A stretch of DNA of 64,000 bases, taken from contig OX639990.1 in assembly GCA_951828535.1 (NCBI GenBank), forward strand, positions 1,599,300 through 1,663,299, read 5' to 3'. Below are positions 7,524 to 16,165 of the stretch, piece by piece. The notes under the pieces are model-generated. The model worked only from the letters and a program-made list of their open reading frames with translations. It searched no databases and was not told the origin of the DNA. A program made the position numbers and the translations under genes. The DNA is from an uncultured Candidatus Entotheonella sp. Its GTDB lineage: Bacteria; Tectomicrobia; Entotheonellia; Entotheonellales; Entotheonellaceae. Each line of letters opens with the position of its first letter. Position 1 is the stretch's first letter.

Positions 7524-9964
7524 TCATAGAAAGAGTCCCATCCGCTTCAAGTGTCCCTCGACCTTGGCGCCGAACGCTTCCACCTCCTGCTCCAACTCCG
7601 GCAACGGCTGTGCGTAGCGCTCCTCCAACTCTTTCACGCGCCCGGCAAGCTGCTGGGTCAACCGCTGCATTTCACCTTCGACAGCCTCCCGAATAGTAGC
7701 GAGCCATTTGTCCTCGACTACCAGCGTCTTGATCTCGGTCTCGGTGAGCATCGCGTAGCGGGCCAGCACCCGTTGATCCAGCTTGGTCTGGACGTCCTTG
7801 ACGGCCTTGCCCGTACTGGATTCAGCCTCGATCAGGGCAAGGCAGCGCTGGAGAGCAGCCTGTTCCTCGCCACTCTCCGGCTCGTGCTGAATGGTCTTGA
7901 GCCGGTCCTTCACGCCCGCCCTGGTCACCTTGCCCTTATCGTTGACCGCGTCCGTCAGCAGACCTTCCTCGCCGGTGCACTCCTCGACGAATGCCTCCAA
8001 CTCGCGGGCGGCTGTGTCCTGCTCGGCCTGGAATTGCTCAAGGGCGGCCTGCTCGGCAGCAGAATACCGCGCAACAACCAAGGGCGGGGGAATCAGATCC
8101 ATCTTATACTTCTTGCGTTCGATGGTCAGGTCCGGCGTCTCTTTGAGTTTCTTTTCCTTGTCCTCGATGATGCCGCGCGGTTTGGCCGCCTCGACCCAAC
8201 CCTCGGCGACGATGAGGTAGACGTCATCCTGCATCGTCTCGTCCCAGTAGTCCAACAGCCGCTGGTAGACGTCATAAGGGTCGAGCAGTGGCAGGACGGC
8301 GAAGCGCGCGAGCAGGTCTTCCGACAGGGTGTGGATAATGTCCTTGGGAGTGGCGTCTGACCCGATTCTCTTGAGAAGCGGCTCGTAAGTCTCACGCCAG
8401 CCGTCGAGGATGGCCGCCATCCGCTTACGGTAGGACTCGAACTCGCCGTGGCCGAGGATGGCGGCTTTCACCTGGTGCGTCTCGACCCGAGCCTCGCTGT
8501 AGCCTGCTCGCCCGTTGTCTGCGAACAACGCTTGCCGCATGGATGGAAAGACGGACCAGTAGACACCCAGGGCGTCAAGGTCGCGGTTGGGGATGCCGCC
8601 GTGCAGATGCGCGTCGAGGTCGTGCAGGTCCTCCAGCCCACTGGAGTTGATGTAGCGCGGGATATTGAGGTTGTAGTCGTTAGTCGCACTTGCGATTTCG
8701 GCCACCGGCACCATAGGGCGTAGCGCGGCACCTCGGTCTGCTTGGTGAACACGTCCACGATACGGTGGATGTCCTGGGCCCGCAGGCGGTTCTTGTTGCC
8801 GTCCTTGAGGAAGCCTTTGCTGGCGTCGATCATGAAAATACCGGTGCGAGCCTCGGCGTGTTCCTTATCCAGAACCAGGATGCAGGCGGGGATACCGGTG
8901 CCGTAGAAAAGGTTGGCCGGCAAACCGATGATGCCTTTGATGAGCCCGCATTGTATGAGATTCCGGCGGATGTCGGCCTCCCGGTTGCCGCGGAACAGCA
9001 CGCCGTGGGGCAGGATGATGGCGCCCTTCCCCTTGCTTTTGAGCGACTTGACGAGGTGCAGGAGAAAGGCGTAATCGCCGTTCTTGTCGGGGGGAATCCC
9101 ATACTCGAAACGCCTGAATTCATCGTGGGCCGGATCAAGACCGCTGGACCACGCCTTGGCGGAAAAAGGGGGATTGGCGACGGCGAAGTCGAAGGTCTTG
9201 AGACTGCCGTCGGAGTTCTTGAAATAGGGAGCGGCCAACGTATTGCCGCGCCACAACTCGGCAGTCGGGTGTCCGTGCAGGATCATGTTCATCCGCGCCA
9301 GCGACCAAGTGGCGTTGTCCATCTCCTGCCCGTAGACAGTAATGCTGTGCGGCGCCTCGTCGGCAGCCTTGAGGAGCAGCGAGCCGGAGCCGCAGGTGGG
9401 ATCGTAGATCGTCTGGTCCTGGCGGGTATCGGCGCCAATGCCGATCACTTTCGCCATAATGCGCGACACCTCGGCAGGGGTGTAAAACTGTCCCTTGCTC
9501 TTGCCGGACTCGGTGGCGAAGTGGCGCATCAGGTATTCGTAGGCATCGCCAAGCAGGTCGTCACCCTCGGCGCGGTTGGCGCGGAAGTCGAGGCCATCGA
9601 AGATGGCCACCAGCTTGGAGAGCCGATCCTGCATCTCCTTGCCCGCGCCGAGCTTGCTTTCGTCGTTGAAGTCGGCTTGGTCGATGACACCCTTGAGGTC
9701 ATTGGCCTCGGCGAGTCGAGCAATGATCTGGTTGATCTTGTCGCCGATCTCCTTGTCGCCCTTGAGCCGCACCATGTCGGCAAAGCCGCCGCCGTCGGGC
9801 ACGTCGATGAGCACGTCCGGCCTGCCGGCGTATTTGTCCGAGACGTACTTCATGAACAGCAGGGTAAGAACGTAGTCCTTGTACTGCGAGGCATCCATGC
9901 CGCCACGAAGCTCGTCACAACTCTGCCAGAGCGAGGCGTACAGTTGGGATTTTTTGAGGGCCAT
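7524..9964 (-). pseudogene. hsdM: Type I DNA methyltransferase subunit HsdM, frameshifted
   Basis: The N-terminal half (from ATG 9964, GAGGAG upstream) has the HsdM helical domain and an adenine-N6 methylase core: 'DPTCGSGSLLLKA' for S-adenosylmethionine and 'VANPPF' (catalytic NPPF). The second half, in another frame from about 8714, continues with 'NDYNLNIPRYINSSG' and a long charged helical tail. The expected 'PRYA-R-MVPVAEI' junction is broken: the DNA reads GCCCTATGG where GCCCGTATGG would keep the frame, so one base is missing between 8715 and 8716. The product would lose the C-terminal assembly region unless translation restarts at the ATG at 8714. A sequencing error is possible. Confidence 0.85.
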
Positions 9965-10037
9965 TTTTCACTCCTCATTGATTCCGAGGCGTCGGCAAAT
10001 GGGCAAATGGACGAAACCCCTGACCTGTCACCAGGTC

Positions 10038-10362
10038 AGCCAGCAGGTTGTACGTGGACACCGGGCCGGTGGTCGAGCGGGTGTATGCAAAATACGCCGG
10101 CCTCGGCTGGTTCGGCAAGAACACCTGCCTGCTCAACAAGCGGCTCGGCTCCTGGCTGCTCCTCGGCGTCCTCGTTCTGACGGTGCCGCTGGACATCGAC
10201 CACCCAATGCCCGACCATTGCGGCACCTGCACCCGCTGCCTGGACGCCTGCCCCTGGAACCGCATACCCCATTTCAGCGCCGAGCCCGGCCTGCAACCCC
10301 GCCCGCAGCACGCCCATCCGGACCTCGAAGAACTGGCCCGCCTGACCCCCGCAGCCTTCCGG
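10038..10362 (+). pseudogene. Partial, internally deleted copy of queG
   Basis: A stretch closely resembling the middle and 3' part of the intact queG at 12727-13839. It begins near 'LYVDTGPVVERVYAKYAGLG' and runs to 'CGTCTRCLDACP', then jumps to 'WNR..HF..EPGLQPRP' and stops after 'LARLTP.AF'. The jump joins the two CP(T/W) iron-sulphur motifs, GACGCCTGCCCC and GACGTCTGCCCC, and removes about 165 bp between these near-repeats. It lacks a start region and the 3' end. It lies 74 bp upstream of hsdM, so it may mark an edge of the defence island. Confidence 0.88.
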
Positions 10363-10470
10363 CGCGACATGGGACGGCGCGTCGCCGTCGGGGTGCGGAT
10401 TCACTTGCAGGGCGCAGCGATGAAACACCGCGCCGGCTGGCTGCAACAATGTCGTCATGGTGGCGTTCAT
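10363..10470 (-). other. Possible 5' stub of an unknown gene
   Basis: On the minus strand an ATG at 10470 is preceded by AGGAGA and opens 'MNATMTTLLQPAGAVFHRCA', then runs into the queG remnant, where any coding sense ends. The strong ribosome site and codon use suggest a true gene start that was truncated when the queG copy arrived. The product is not recognised. The rest of the gap from 10471 to 10679 shows nothing I can identify. Confidence 0.3.
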
Positions 10471-10679
10471 GCCATCTCTCCTGAGAAACCAGCGCGCAGC
10501 GGCATTCTTGTATTCGGGGTTCTTTTCCGATAGATAAAGGGAATTCTGGCCGCTCGTCAAGGACGGAAAAGGCGTGGTCGAGTCACTTGCCTGACCGATA
10601 AGGCAGGGGTGTGATTCAGATTCCAGCGTCTCGGTAGGAACAGGACAGGCTTAAGTCAACTAGGCCAAAAGGACAACCC

Positions 10680-11264
10680 ATGGTTGTGCGGCTAGACCAT
10701 CATATACTGAAACGTCTTCTGCTTATCTGCTTGTTCTGCGCCCCAGTGGCTGCCTGGGCGTTTTACAAACCGACACGAGTGCTTGCGCCTGAACTGAATG
10801 GCGTGTCGTGTGTCAGTGACGTCATTTGCACGGACAATGGGTCGCGCTATAAGGAAGCAGCCGAGTTGTATGACGAAGCTTATGAATTTGTGAACTCATT
10901 GGTTGGCGCCATCGAAAGGAAGCCTCGCGTAATCTTCTGCGATTCGGAAGCCTGTTTTCAATCTTTTGGATTTCATAGAGCGGCTGCGAGCACCGTAGGC
11001 ATATCTGGCATCGTTATTGGTCCACGCGGGTGGAGAAACTACTATATTCGTCATGAGATGATCCATCATTTGCAGGCCGAGCGGCTGGGCGTTTTAGGGC
11101 AGTGGCGCAGCCCCACGTGGTTTAAGGAAGGAATGGCGTACTCACTGGGCCAGGATCCCAGAGAGAATCTCTCCGAGCCTTGGCAGCAGTACCGTTCAGA
11201 ATTCGAGAAATGGTATCAATCCGTGGGTAAAGAACGTCTGTGGGAAGAGGCGCAGAAGCTATGA
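10680..11264 (+). CDS. Secreted or membrane-anchored gluzincin-type metalloprotease
   Basis: A 194-residue protein with an N-terminal hydrophobic segment (about residues 12-27) that is a signal peptide or anchor. The motif 'HEMIHH' supplies a HExxH zinc site. 'WFKEGMAYSLG' about 20 residues on provides the third ligand Glu, as in gluzincin peptidases. The domain is short and no close named family is recognised. The ATG at 10680 has AAAGGA 6 nt upstream. It stands alone between the queG remnant and a convergent lipoprotein gene. The substrate is unknown. Confidence 0.65.
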   Translation: MVVRLDHHILKRLLLICLFCAPVAAWAFYKPTRVLAPELNGVSCVSDVICTDNGSRYKEAAELYDEAYEFVNSLVGAIERKPRVIFCDSEACFQSFGFHRAAASTVGISGIVIGPRGWRNYYIRHEMIHHLQAERLGVLGQWRSPTWFKEGMAYSLGQDPRENLSEPWQQYRSEFEKWYQSVGKERLWEEAQKL

Positions 11265-11550
11265 CGACTCGCAACAAAGGCACCCACAACGGGCTCCATG
11301 CTGCGGGGCTGTCTGGTGATCAGCCGAACCCCTGTGGCCCGGTTGCAGGTGGATACCTACCGGCACGGGACGGAATACCCGGCTATCGTAAAACGCAGTG
11401 GCGAATAGTGGAGCGGCTGGATTGGGGAAGTTCCCGGCGTGAATTGCCAGGAACGCACCCATGAGGCGTTTCGGCAACGCTCCGCCGCAACGCTTTCCGA
11501 GGCACTGGAATTCAATCGGCACAGGGCCTTGGCGGCGGCGGGAACCGCGA

Positions 11551-12369
11551 TCAGTCCGGCGGAATCAGCGCCACGATCCGCACCGGGGCACCGGTGCCGC
11601 CTTCGATCTTCATCGGCAGGGCGATCAGCAGGAAATCCGTGGCGGGAATCCCGGAAAGGTCGCCGACATTCTCCAGGTTGGGAATCCCGGCGGCAGCGCC
11701 GATCTGGTGGACAATGAAGTCCTGCGACGGCCCGTAATCCACGCTGGCGGTGTCAATCCCGATAAGCCCCGCCTCCCGCTCGACCAACAGGCGCATCGCC
11801 TCCTCGCCGAGCCCCGGGAAGTGCAGGTTGTCGGCGTTCCCTATCTCGTCGTCGCCCAGATACGCCAGCCGGTCGGGCCAGCGGCGGGCCCATCCGGTCC
11901 TGACCAATACGGCGGCACCCGAGGGAATCGGGCCGTGTTCCGCCTCCCAGTTGCGGATGTCTTCGGCGCTCACCCGGTAGTCGGGATCGGCCGCTGCCAT
12001 CCGGCTGACATCGAGGACCACACCGGGGGCGATGAGGCGGCGAAGCGGAATGCCGGCCACCTCGTTGCCCCCCTCGAAGAAGTGGTACGGGGCGTCGAGG
12101 TGCGTCCCGCCGTGCTCGGCGGTGGCGAACTCCTTCATTGCGTAGAAATAACCCGCCGGGGTCATGCCCTCGGCCAGCGTGTCGAGCTGGAAACCCTTCG
12201 TATCGGTGGGCCAGTAGAGGGTGTTCGCGCCGTATCCGTGGCTGAGGTCCACCATCCGCCAGCCCGCGACCGCCTGCGGGCCGACTGGCGGCGGCCCCGG
12301 CGGAGCGCCGCAGGAGGCGGTAAACAAGAGGGCGGAAACGCCAGCAAACAGAAGAAATCGGGCTACCAT
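11551..12369 (-). CDS. Cyclase family (kynurenine formamidase-like) lipoprotein
   Basis: A 272-residue enzyme of the cyclase/formamidase fold. The metal-binding signature 'HGGTHLDAPYHF' is present, and a later 'GIDTASVDYGPSQDF' block fits the family. The N-terminus 'MVARFLLFAGVSALLFTASC' is a lipoprotein signal with lipobox TASC, so the enzyme should be anchored outside the cytoplasm, which is unusual for a fold mostly found as soluble amidohydrolases. The start at 12369 is used because it begins the signal peptide; the open frame reaches 12486 but would bury it. Substrate unknown. Confidence 0.85.
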   Translation of the reverse strand: MVARFLLFAGVSALLFTASCGAPPGPPPVGPQAVAGWRMVDLSHGYGANTLYWPTDTKGFQLDTLAEGMTPAGYFYAMKEFATAEHGGTHLDAPYHFFEGGNEVAGIPLRRLIAPGVVLDVSRMAAADPDYRVSAEDIRNWEAEHGPIPSGAAVLVRTGWARRWPDRLAYLGDDEIGNADNLHFPGLGEEAMRLLVEREAGLIGIDTASVDYGPSQDFIVHQIGAAAGIPNLENVGDLSGIPATDFLLIALPMKIEGGTGAPVRIVALIPPD

Positions 12370-12497
12370 GAAAACCTGCCTGGCAAAACGTGTCTGCGTG
12401 AGCAATGCCAGCCAACGAGGAGGGGTGCTCCAGATGTCCCGAGTTTCGCGGCTGCTTTTTAATTTCATCTCTTTCATTGGGAACACGCCAGATACGA

Positions 12498-12531
12498 CGA
12501 GGCCCCGGAGGGGTAACCCTCCGGGGCCTCG
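12498..12531 (-). terminator. Strong hairpin downstream of tRNA-Asn
   Basis: A perfect 15-bp stem (CGAGGCCCCGGAGGG paired with its complement) closed by a four-base loop. There is no T-run on either side, so it is not a textbook intrinsic terminator. Its place 43 bp past the tRNA 3' end suggests it ends or protects the tRNA transcript and separates it from the cyclase gene. Confidence 0.6.
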
Positions 12532-12573
12532 CGTTAACTAACGAGTTGCCTACGTAGGCAGTCGAAAAAACAG

Positions 12574-12646
12574 CTCCCCGGGCCGGACTCGAACCAGCGA
12601 CAAGTTGGTTAACAGCCAACCGCTCTGCCAACTGAGCTACCGGGGA
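12574..12646 (-). tRNA. tRNA-Asn (anticodon GTT)
   Basis: A 73-nt cloverleaf. The acceptor arms TCCCCGG and CCGGGGA pair fully, the D-arm begins TAGCTCAGTTGGCAGAGC, the anticodon loop is CTGTTAA with GTT at positions 34-36 (12611-12613), and the T-arm contains GGTTCGAGTCC. The discriminator base is G and CCA is not encoded (CTG follows). Anticodon G34 is a queuosine site, and queG diverges 80 bp away. Confidence 0.96.
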
Positions 12647-12726
12647 ATGATTAGGATGTATTATACTGCCGTTCGACCATTCGTCCAGAACAAATTGGGC
12701 CGCTATGACGCGAGAGCAGAAGACAG

Positions 12727-13839
12727 ATGACCCTTCCTTCCTCGTCCCATATCTCCCGTCGCGAACTGACCCAGCGCATCAAGCAGCACGCCCTGGAACT
12801 GGGCTTCGATCTCGTGGGGGTGGCGCCGGCGCAGGATAGCCCGGAACTGCAATTCTACGAGACATGGCTGGCGGCGGGCTATGCCGGAGACATGCAGTAT
12901 CTGGCCCGCAGCAGGGAACGCCGCAGTGATGTGCAGCAGGTGCTGCCGGGGGCGCGCTCGGTGGTGGTGTGCGGCCTGAATTACGACACCCCCTACCCCT
13001 ACTCGACCGACCACGCCGACCCGACACGCGGCTGGGTGGCGCGTTACGCCTGGGGTGAGGATTATCACGGGGTGCTTCAGGACAAGCTGGAACGGCTGCG
13101 GGACTTCGCGGCCATCCTGCTGCCATCGCCGGCAGCCAGCAAGCTGTATGTGGATACCGGGCCAGTGGTCGAGCGGGTGTATGCCAAATACGCCGGTCTC
13201 GGCTGGTTCGGCAAGAACACCTGCCTGCTCGACAAGCGTCTCGGCTCCTGGCTGCTCCTCGGCGTCCTCGTTCTGACGGTGCCGCTGGACATCGACAGCC
13301 CGACGCTCGACCATTGCGGCACCTGCACCCGCTGCCTGGACGCCTGCCCCACCGAGGCGTTCCCCGAGCCGTACGTCCTGGACGCGCGGCGCTGCATTTC
13401 CTACCTGACCATCGAGCTCAAGAGCGCGATTCCCGAGGACCTGCGCGCGCCAATGGGCAGTCACGTACTGGGTTGCGACATCTGCCAGGACGTCTGCCCC
13501 TGGAACCGCAAACGCCATTTCACCACCGAGCCCGGTCTGCAACCTCGCCCGGAGCACGTGCATCCAGACCTCGAAGAACTGGCTCGCCTGACCCCCGAAG
13601 CCTTCAGGCAACGCTTCCGCGGCACCGCCCTCGAACGCCCCAAACGGCGCGGCCTGCTGCGCAACGTCTGCGTGGCGATGGGCAACTCCGGCAATCGCGC
13701 TTTCATTCCGGTGCTGGAAGACCTACTGCAGGATGAAGAACCGCTGATACGCGAACACGCCGCCTGGGCCCTCGAACAACTGCGCGGCGACCCGCCTCAG
13801 CTATCGGCCGGGATCCCTACTCGCCCATCCCGTACTTGA
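12727..13839 (+). CDS. queG: Epoxyqueuosine reductase QueG
   Basis: A 370-residue enzyme that converts epoxyqueuosine to queuosine in the anticodon of tRNAs for Asn, Asp, His and Tyr, using cobalamin. The N-terminal DUF1730/cobalamin region is followed by two 4Fe-4S motifs, 'CGTCTRCLDACPTEAF' and 'CDICQDVCPWN', and a C-terminal HEAT-like segment ('NRAFIPVLEDLLQDEEPLIR'). Length is normal. It diverges from tRNA-Asn(GTT) and its 3' end overlaps the convergent def gene by 23 bp. A decayed partial copy lies at 10038-10362. Confidence 0.96.
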   Translation: MTLPSSSHISRRELTQRIKQHALELGFDLVGVAPAQDSPELQFYETWLAAGYAGDMQYLARSRERRSDVQQVLPGARSVVVCGLNYDTPYPYSTDHADPTRGWVARYAWGEDYHGVLQDKLERLRDFAAILLPSPAASKLYVDTGPVVERVYAKYAGLGWFGKNTCLLDKRLGSWLLLGVLVLTVPLDIDSPTLDHCGTCTRCLDACPTEAFPEPYVLDARRCISYLTIELKSAIPEDLRAPMGSHVLGCDICQDVCPWNRKRHFTTEPGLQPRPEHVHPDLEELARLTPEAFRQRFRGTALERPKRRGLLRNVCVAMGNSGNRAFIPVLEDLLQDEEPLIREHAAWALEQLRGDPPQLSAGIPTRPSRT

Positions 13840-14347
13840 TGAATTCTTCCGTGAAGGTCAGCGACGCCATACTCGTCATGCGGTCGAGATACACCTTGCC
13901 CTGCACGTGATCGCACTCGTGTTGAATGACGCGGGCGTGGAATCCCTCGACCACGAAGTCCAGCCGCTGCCCGTCGCGGTCGTATGCCTGCAGGCGAATC
14001 CGCGTGTGCCGCGGCACCCGGCCGCGCATGCCCGGCACGCTCAGGCAGCCCTCCCAGTCCTCCACCTGCTCATCGGTGAGCGGCGTGATTTCCGGGTTGA
14101 TGTAGACCGTCAGCGGAATGTCCGGGGCGTTCGGATAGCGCGGGTTCTGCGCCACCTCCATCACCACGATCTGCTGCGACACGTGCACCTGCGGGGCGGC
14201 CAGGCCGGCGCCGTCGTACTCATACATGGTCTCGATCATGTCGTCGATGAACTGCTGCACCTCCGGCGACGTGATCTCATCCGGCGGCACCGGCTCGGCG
14301 ATCTGCCGCAGCACCGGATGCCCCAATCGAGCTACCTTGAGAATCAA
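13817..14347 (-). CDS. def: Peptide deformylase
   Basis: A 176-residue metalloenzyme that removes the formyl group from new proteins. The three signature motifs are present: 'GAGLAAPQV', 'EGCLSVPG' (metal Cys) and 'QHECDHVQG' (HExxH). No ATG lies at the conserved N-terminus; a TTG at 14347 with GGAAGGAG 6 nt upstream gives 'LILKVARLGHPVLRQ' and the usual length, so TTG is taken as the start. It does not neighbour fmt, which is often its operon partner. Confidence 0.94.
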   Translation of the reverse strand: MILKVARLGHPVLRQIAEPVPPDEITSPEVQQFIDDMIETMYEYDGAGLAAPQVHVSQQIVVMEVAQNPRYPNAPDIPLTVYINPEITPLTDEQVEDWEGCLSVPGMRGRVPRHTRIRLQAYDRDGQRLDFVVEGFHARVIQHECDHVQGKVYLDRMTSMASLTFTEEFIKYGMGE

Positions 14348-14431
14348 TGTGCGCTCCTTCCTGTGAAAACAGACCTCTCCAATTCCCCAAGGCGTCATTT
14401 CCGCGAAGCCTGCCCCCGGCCTGAACGGGAG

Positions 14432-14643
14432 GGCCATGGGAATTACCATGAAAATAGCCTGCGCAACTGCCCCGACCGTCGTAGCCCATGGTCCCGTGCT
14501 GGCGGGAACTGACAGCGTGCGCACAAATCCACCTGAGGGAAACATTCAACCCCCCAACCCCCCTTGTCAGGGGGGCGGCGGCCGCTTCGGGAGCCATTTT
14601 CATGGCTCTCGATGTGGCCTTGGCGAGGCCATGGGAATTACCA
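14432..14643. repeat. 17-bp direct repeat and G/C hairpin in def-pduO gap
   Basis: The sequence GGCCATGGGAATTACCA occurs at 14432-14448 and again at 14627-14643, where it covers the pduO stop codon. Between them, 14558-14575 is CCCCCC-TTGTCA-GGGGGG, a hairpin resembling common intergenic palindromes. The repeat suggests a small local duplication. Nothing coding is seen in the gap. Confidence 0.75.
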
Positions 14644-15186
14644 GGGAATTTCCTCATGGCGGCGGTGCAGATTCTCCAGCCGCGCCGCGACGAACAGAAA
14701 ATCCGACAGCCGATTCACGTACCGCAGAATGAGGGGGTCAATCTCCACCTCATGCGACAACGCGACGATGCGCCGCTCGGCCCGGCGCCCCACGGTGCGG
14801 GCGAGGTGCAGGGTGGCGCCGCCCTTCGAGCCGCCGGGCAGGATGAACTGGCGCAGTGGTTGCAACTGCGCCTCGAAGCGGTCGATCCATTCCTCCAGTT
14901 GGCTCACCTTGTCTTCCGTAAAGGCCGCCTTGGCGCCGCGCTTGGCCTCGACCCTGGCGCTCGGATCGGCCAACTGGGCGCCGACCGTGAACAGGTCGCG
15001 CTGGATGGTCAACAGGCACGGGCGCAAGTCGTCGTCCTCGCGCACGAAAGCCAAGGCGAGGCCCAGCACGGCGTTCAGCTCGTCCACGTCCCCATAGGCC
15101 GCCACCCGGGCGGCGTCTTTCGGCACCCGCGTGCCGTCGAACAATCCGGTCTCGCCTGCGTCACCCGTCCGGGTGTAAATCTTCAC
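14638..15186 (-). CDS. pduO: PduO-type cob(I)alamin adenosyltransferase
   Basis: A 182-residue enzyme that transfers adenosyl from ATP to cob(I)alamin to make coenzyme B12. The N-terminal ATP-binding 'TRTGDAGETGLFDGTRVPK', the 'YGDVDELNA' block and the helical 'RRAERRIVAL' and 'YVNRLSDFLFVAAR' segments are those of PduO-type enzymes. It is complete and solitary. It may support the cobalamin-dependent QueG nearby, although no B12 riboswitch was seen upstream. Confidence 0.93.
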   Translation of the reverse strand: MKIYTRTGDAGETGLFDGTRVPKDAARVAAYGDVDELNAVLGLALAFVREDDDLRPCLLTIQRDLFTVGAQLADPSARVEAKRGAKAAFTEDKVSQLEEWIDRFEAQLQPLRQFILPGGSKGGATLHLARTVGRRAERRIVALSHEVEIDPLILRYVNRLSDFLFVAARLENLHRRHEEIPW

Positions 15187-15250
15187 GCCTCATTTCCTCC
15201 GCGCAACTGGGTAGCGCCTGACACCACCTCGGTTACAGAATCCCTGACAC

Positions 15251-15275
15251 GGGCATCCACAAGGGTTGCCCCTAC
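15251..15275. repeat. Dispersed intergenic repeat, copy 1
   Basis: The 25-base sequence GGGCATCCACAAGGGTTGCC CCTAC lies upstream of pduO. A near-perfect copy in inverted orientation is at 16089-16113, on the other side of the CinA-like gene (GTAGGGGCACCCCTTGTGGG then TGCCC). Each copy is partly self-complementary. Confidence 0.75.
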
Positions 15276-15288
15276 GGGCACGGGCTGT

Positions 15289-16026
15289 TCACACCATGTC
15301 GACCACGACATCCGCGGGCAGCAGCGCCAGCAAGTGCTCGTGCGCCCGTTCCAGGTAGGCCGGGTCCTTGGATTCCAGGGTGAGCTTGACCCGGTACGCC
15401 GGGTTGTCCACCTCGGGATAGGAGCCCAGCATCAGGTCTGGAAACGCCGTCATCACGGCCTCCAGATGGTGGGCAAAGGTGCTCTCTCTGGCCCGCACGT
15501 ACACGTGACGGGTGTGATACGGCAACTCGCGGAAGCGCTCCTTGATGTCGTCAAACAGCCGCCGGAACAACTTCGGGATACCCGGAAAAACGTACACGTT
15601 GCCGATCCGCAAAACCGGGATGGGCAGGCTGGCCTCCATCAGCAACTGCGTGCCCTCCGGCACACTCGCCATCTTGTCCCGCACCGCCGCGGGCCGCTCC
15701 GCCCAATGCGCCTGCAACAGGGCGCTCAACTCGGGATGGATGACCACTTGCCGGCCCAACCCCCGGGCCACCGACTCGATGGTGACGTCGTCGTGCGTCG
15801 GGCCGACACCGCCGGTCGTCAGCACGTAGTCGAAGGCAGATGCGAACGCTGCGACGTGCTCGGCAATCACCTCGACCTCGTCCGGCAGCACCACGATGCG
15901 CCGCACGTCCACCCCCAGCGGGCGCAGTTCCTGGCACAGATAGGGGGAATTGGCGTCCACCACCTTGCCGGAGAGAATCTCGTTGCCAATCACCACGATG
16001 CCGGCTGTCTTTGCCACGTGCCCCAT
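15289..16026 (-). CDS. CinA-like molybdopterin-binding domain protein
   Basis: A 245-residue protein made of the MoCF/MogA-like domain found at the N-terminus of CinA: 'IGNEILSGKVVDANSPYL', 'VLTTGGVGPTHDDVTIESVA' and 'VYVFPGIPKLF'. The C-terminal deamidase domain of CinA is absent, as in a common stand-alone family. CinA-type domains act as nucleotide (ADP-ribose/NADH) pyrophosphatases in some members; the activity here is not certain. Inverted copies of a dispersed repeat flank it. Confidence 0.88.
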   Translation of the reverse strand: MGHVAKTAGIVVIGNEILSGKVVDANSPYLCQELRPLGVDVRRIVVLPDEVEVIAEHVAAFASAFDYVLTTGGVGPTHDDVTIESVARGLGRQVVIHPELSALLQAHWAERPAAVRDKMASVPEGTQLLMEASLPIPVLRIGNVYVFPGIPKLFRRLFDDIKERFRELPYHTRHVYVRARESTFAHHLEAVMTAFPDLMLGSYPEVDNPAYRVKLTLESKDPAYLERAHEHLLALLPADVVVDMV

Positions 16027-16088
16027 CCCGAATCAAGAAAAGTCCTCGGTGATTACCAAAACAGACCGTCCACATGCCCCCAACCGCC

Positions 16089-16113
16089 GTAGGGGCACCC
16101 CTTGTGGGTGCCC
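16089..16113. repeat. Dispersed intergenic repeat, copy 2 (inverted)
   Basis: Inverted counterpart of 15251-15275, starting GTAGGGGCACCCCTTGTGGG. Together the two copies bracket the CinA-like gene. Confidence 0.75.
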
Positions 16114-16165
16114 GCTGTCACGTGCCGGCGGGCGTCCACAGGGCAGACACAAGGCCCGCCCCTGC

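Noticed and set aside
12574-12646. tRNA-Asn as the attachment site of the defence island
   Set aside because: I found no second copy of the tRNA 3' end and no integrase gene in the window.
14488-16092. A 534-codon plus-strand open frame
   Set aside because: It runs across pduO and the CinA-like gene in antisense and has no family features.
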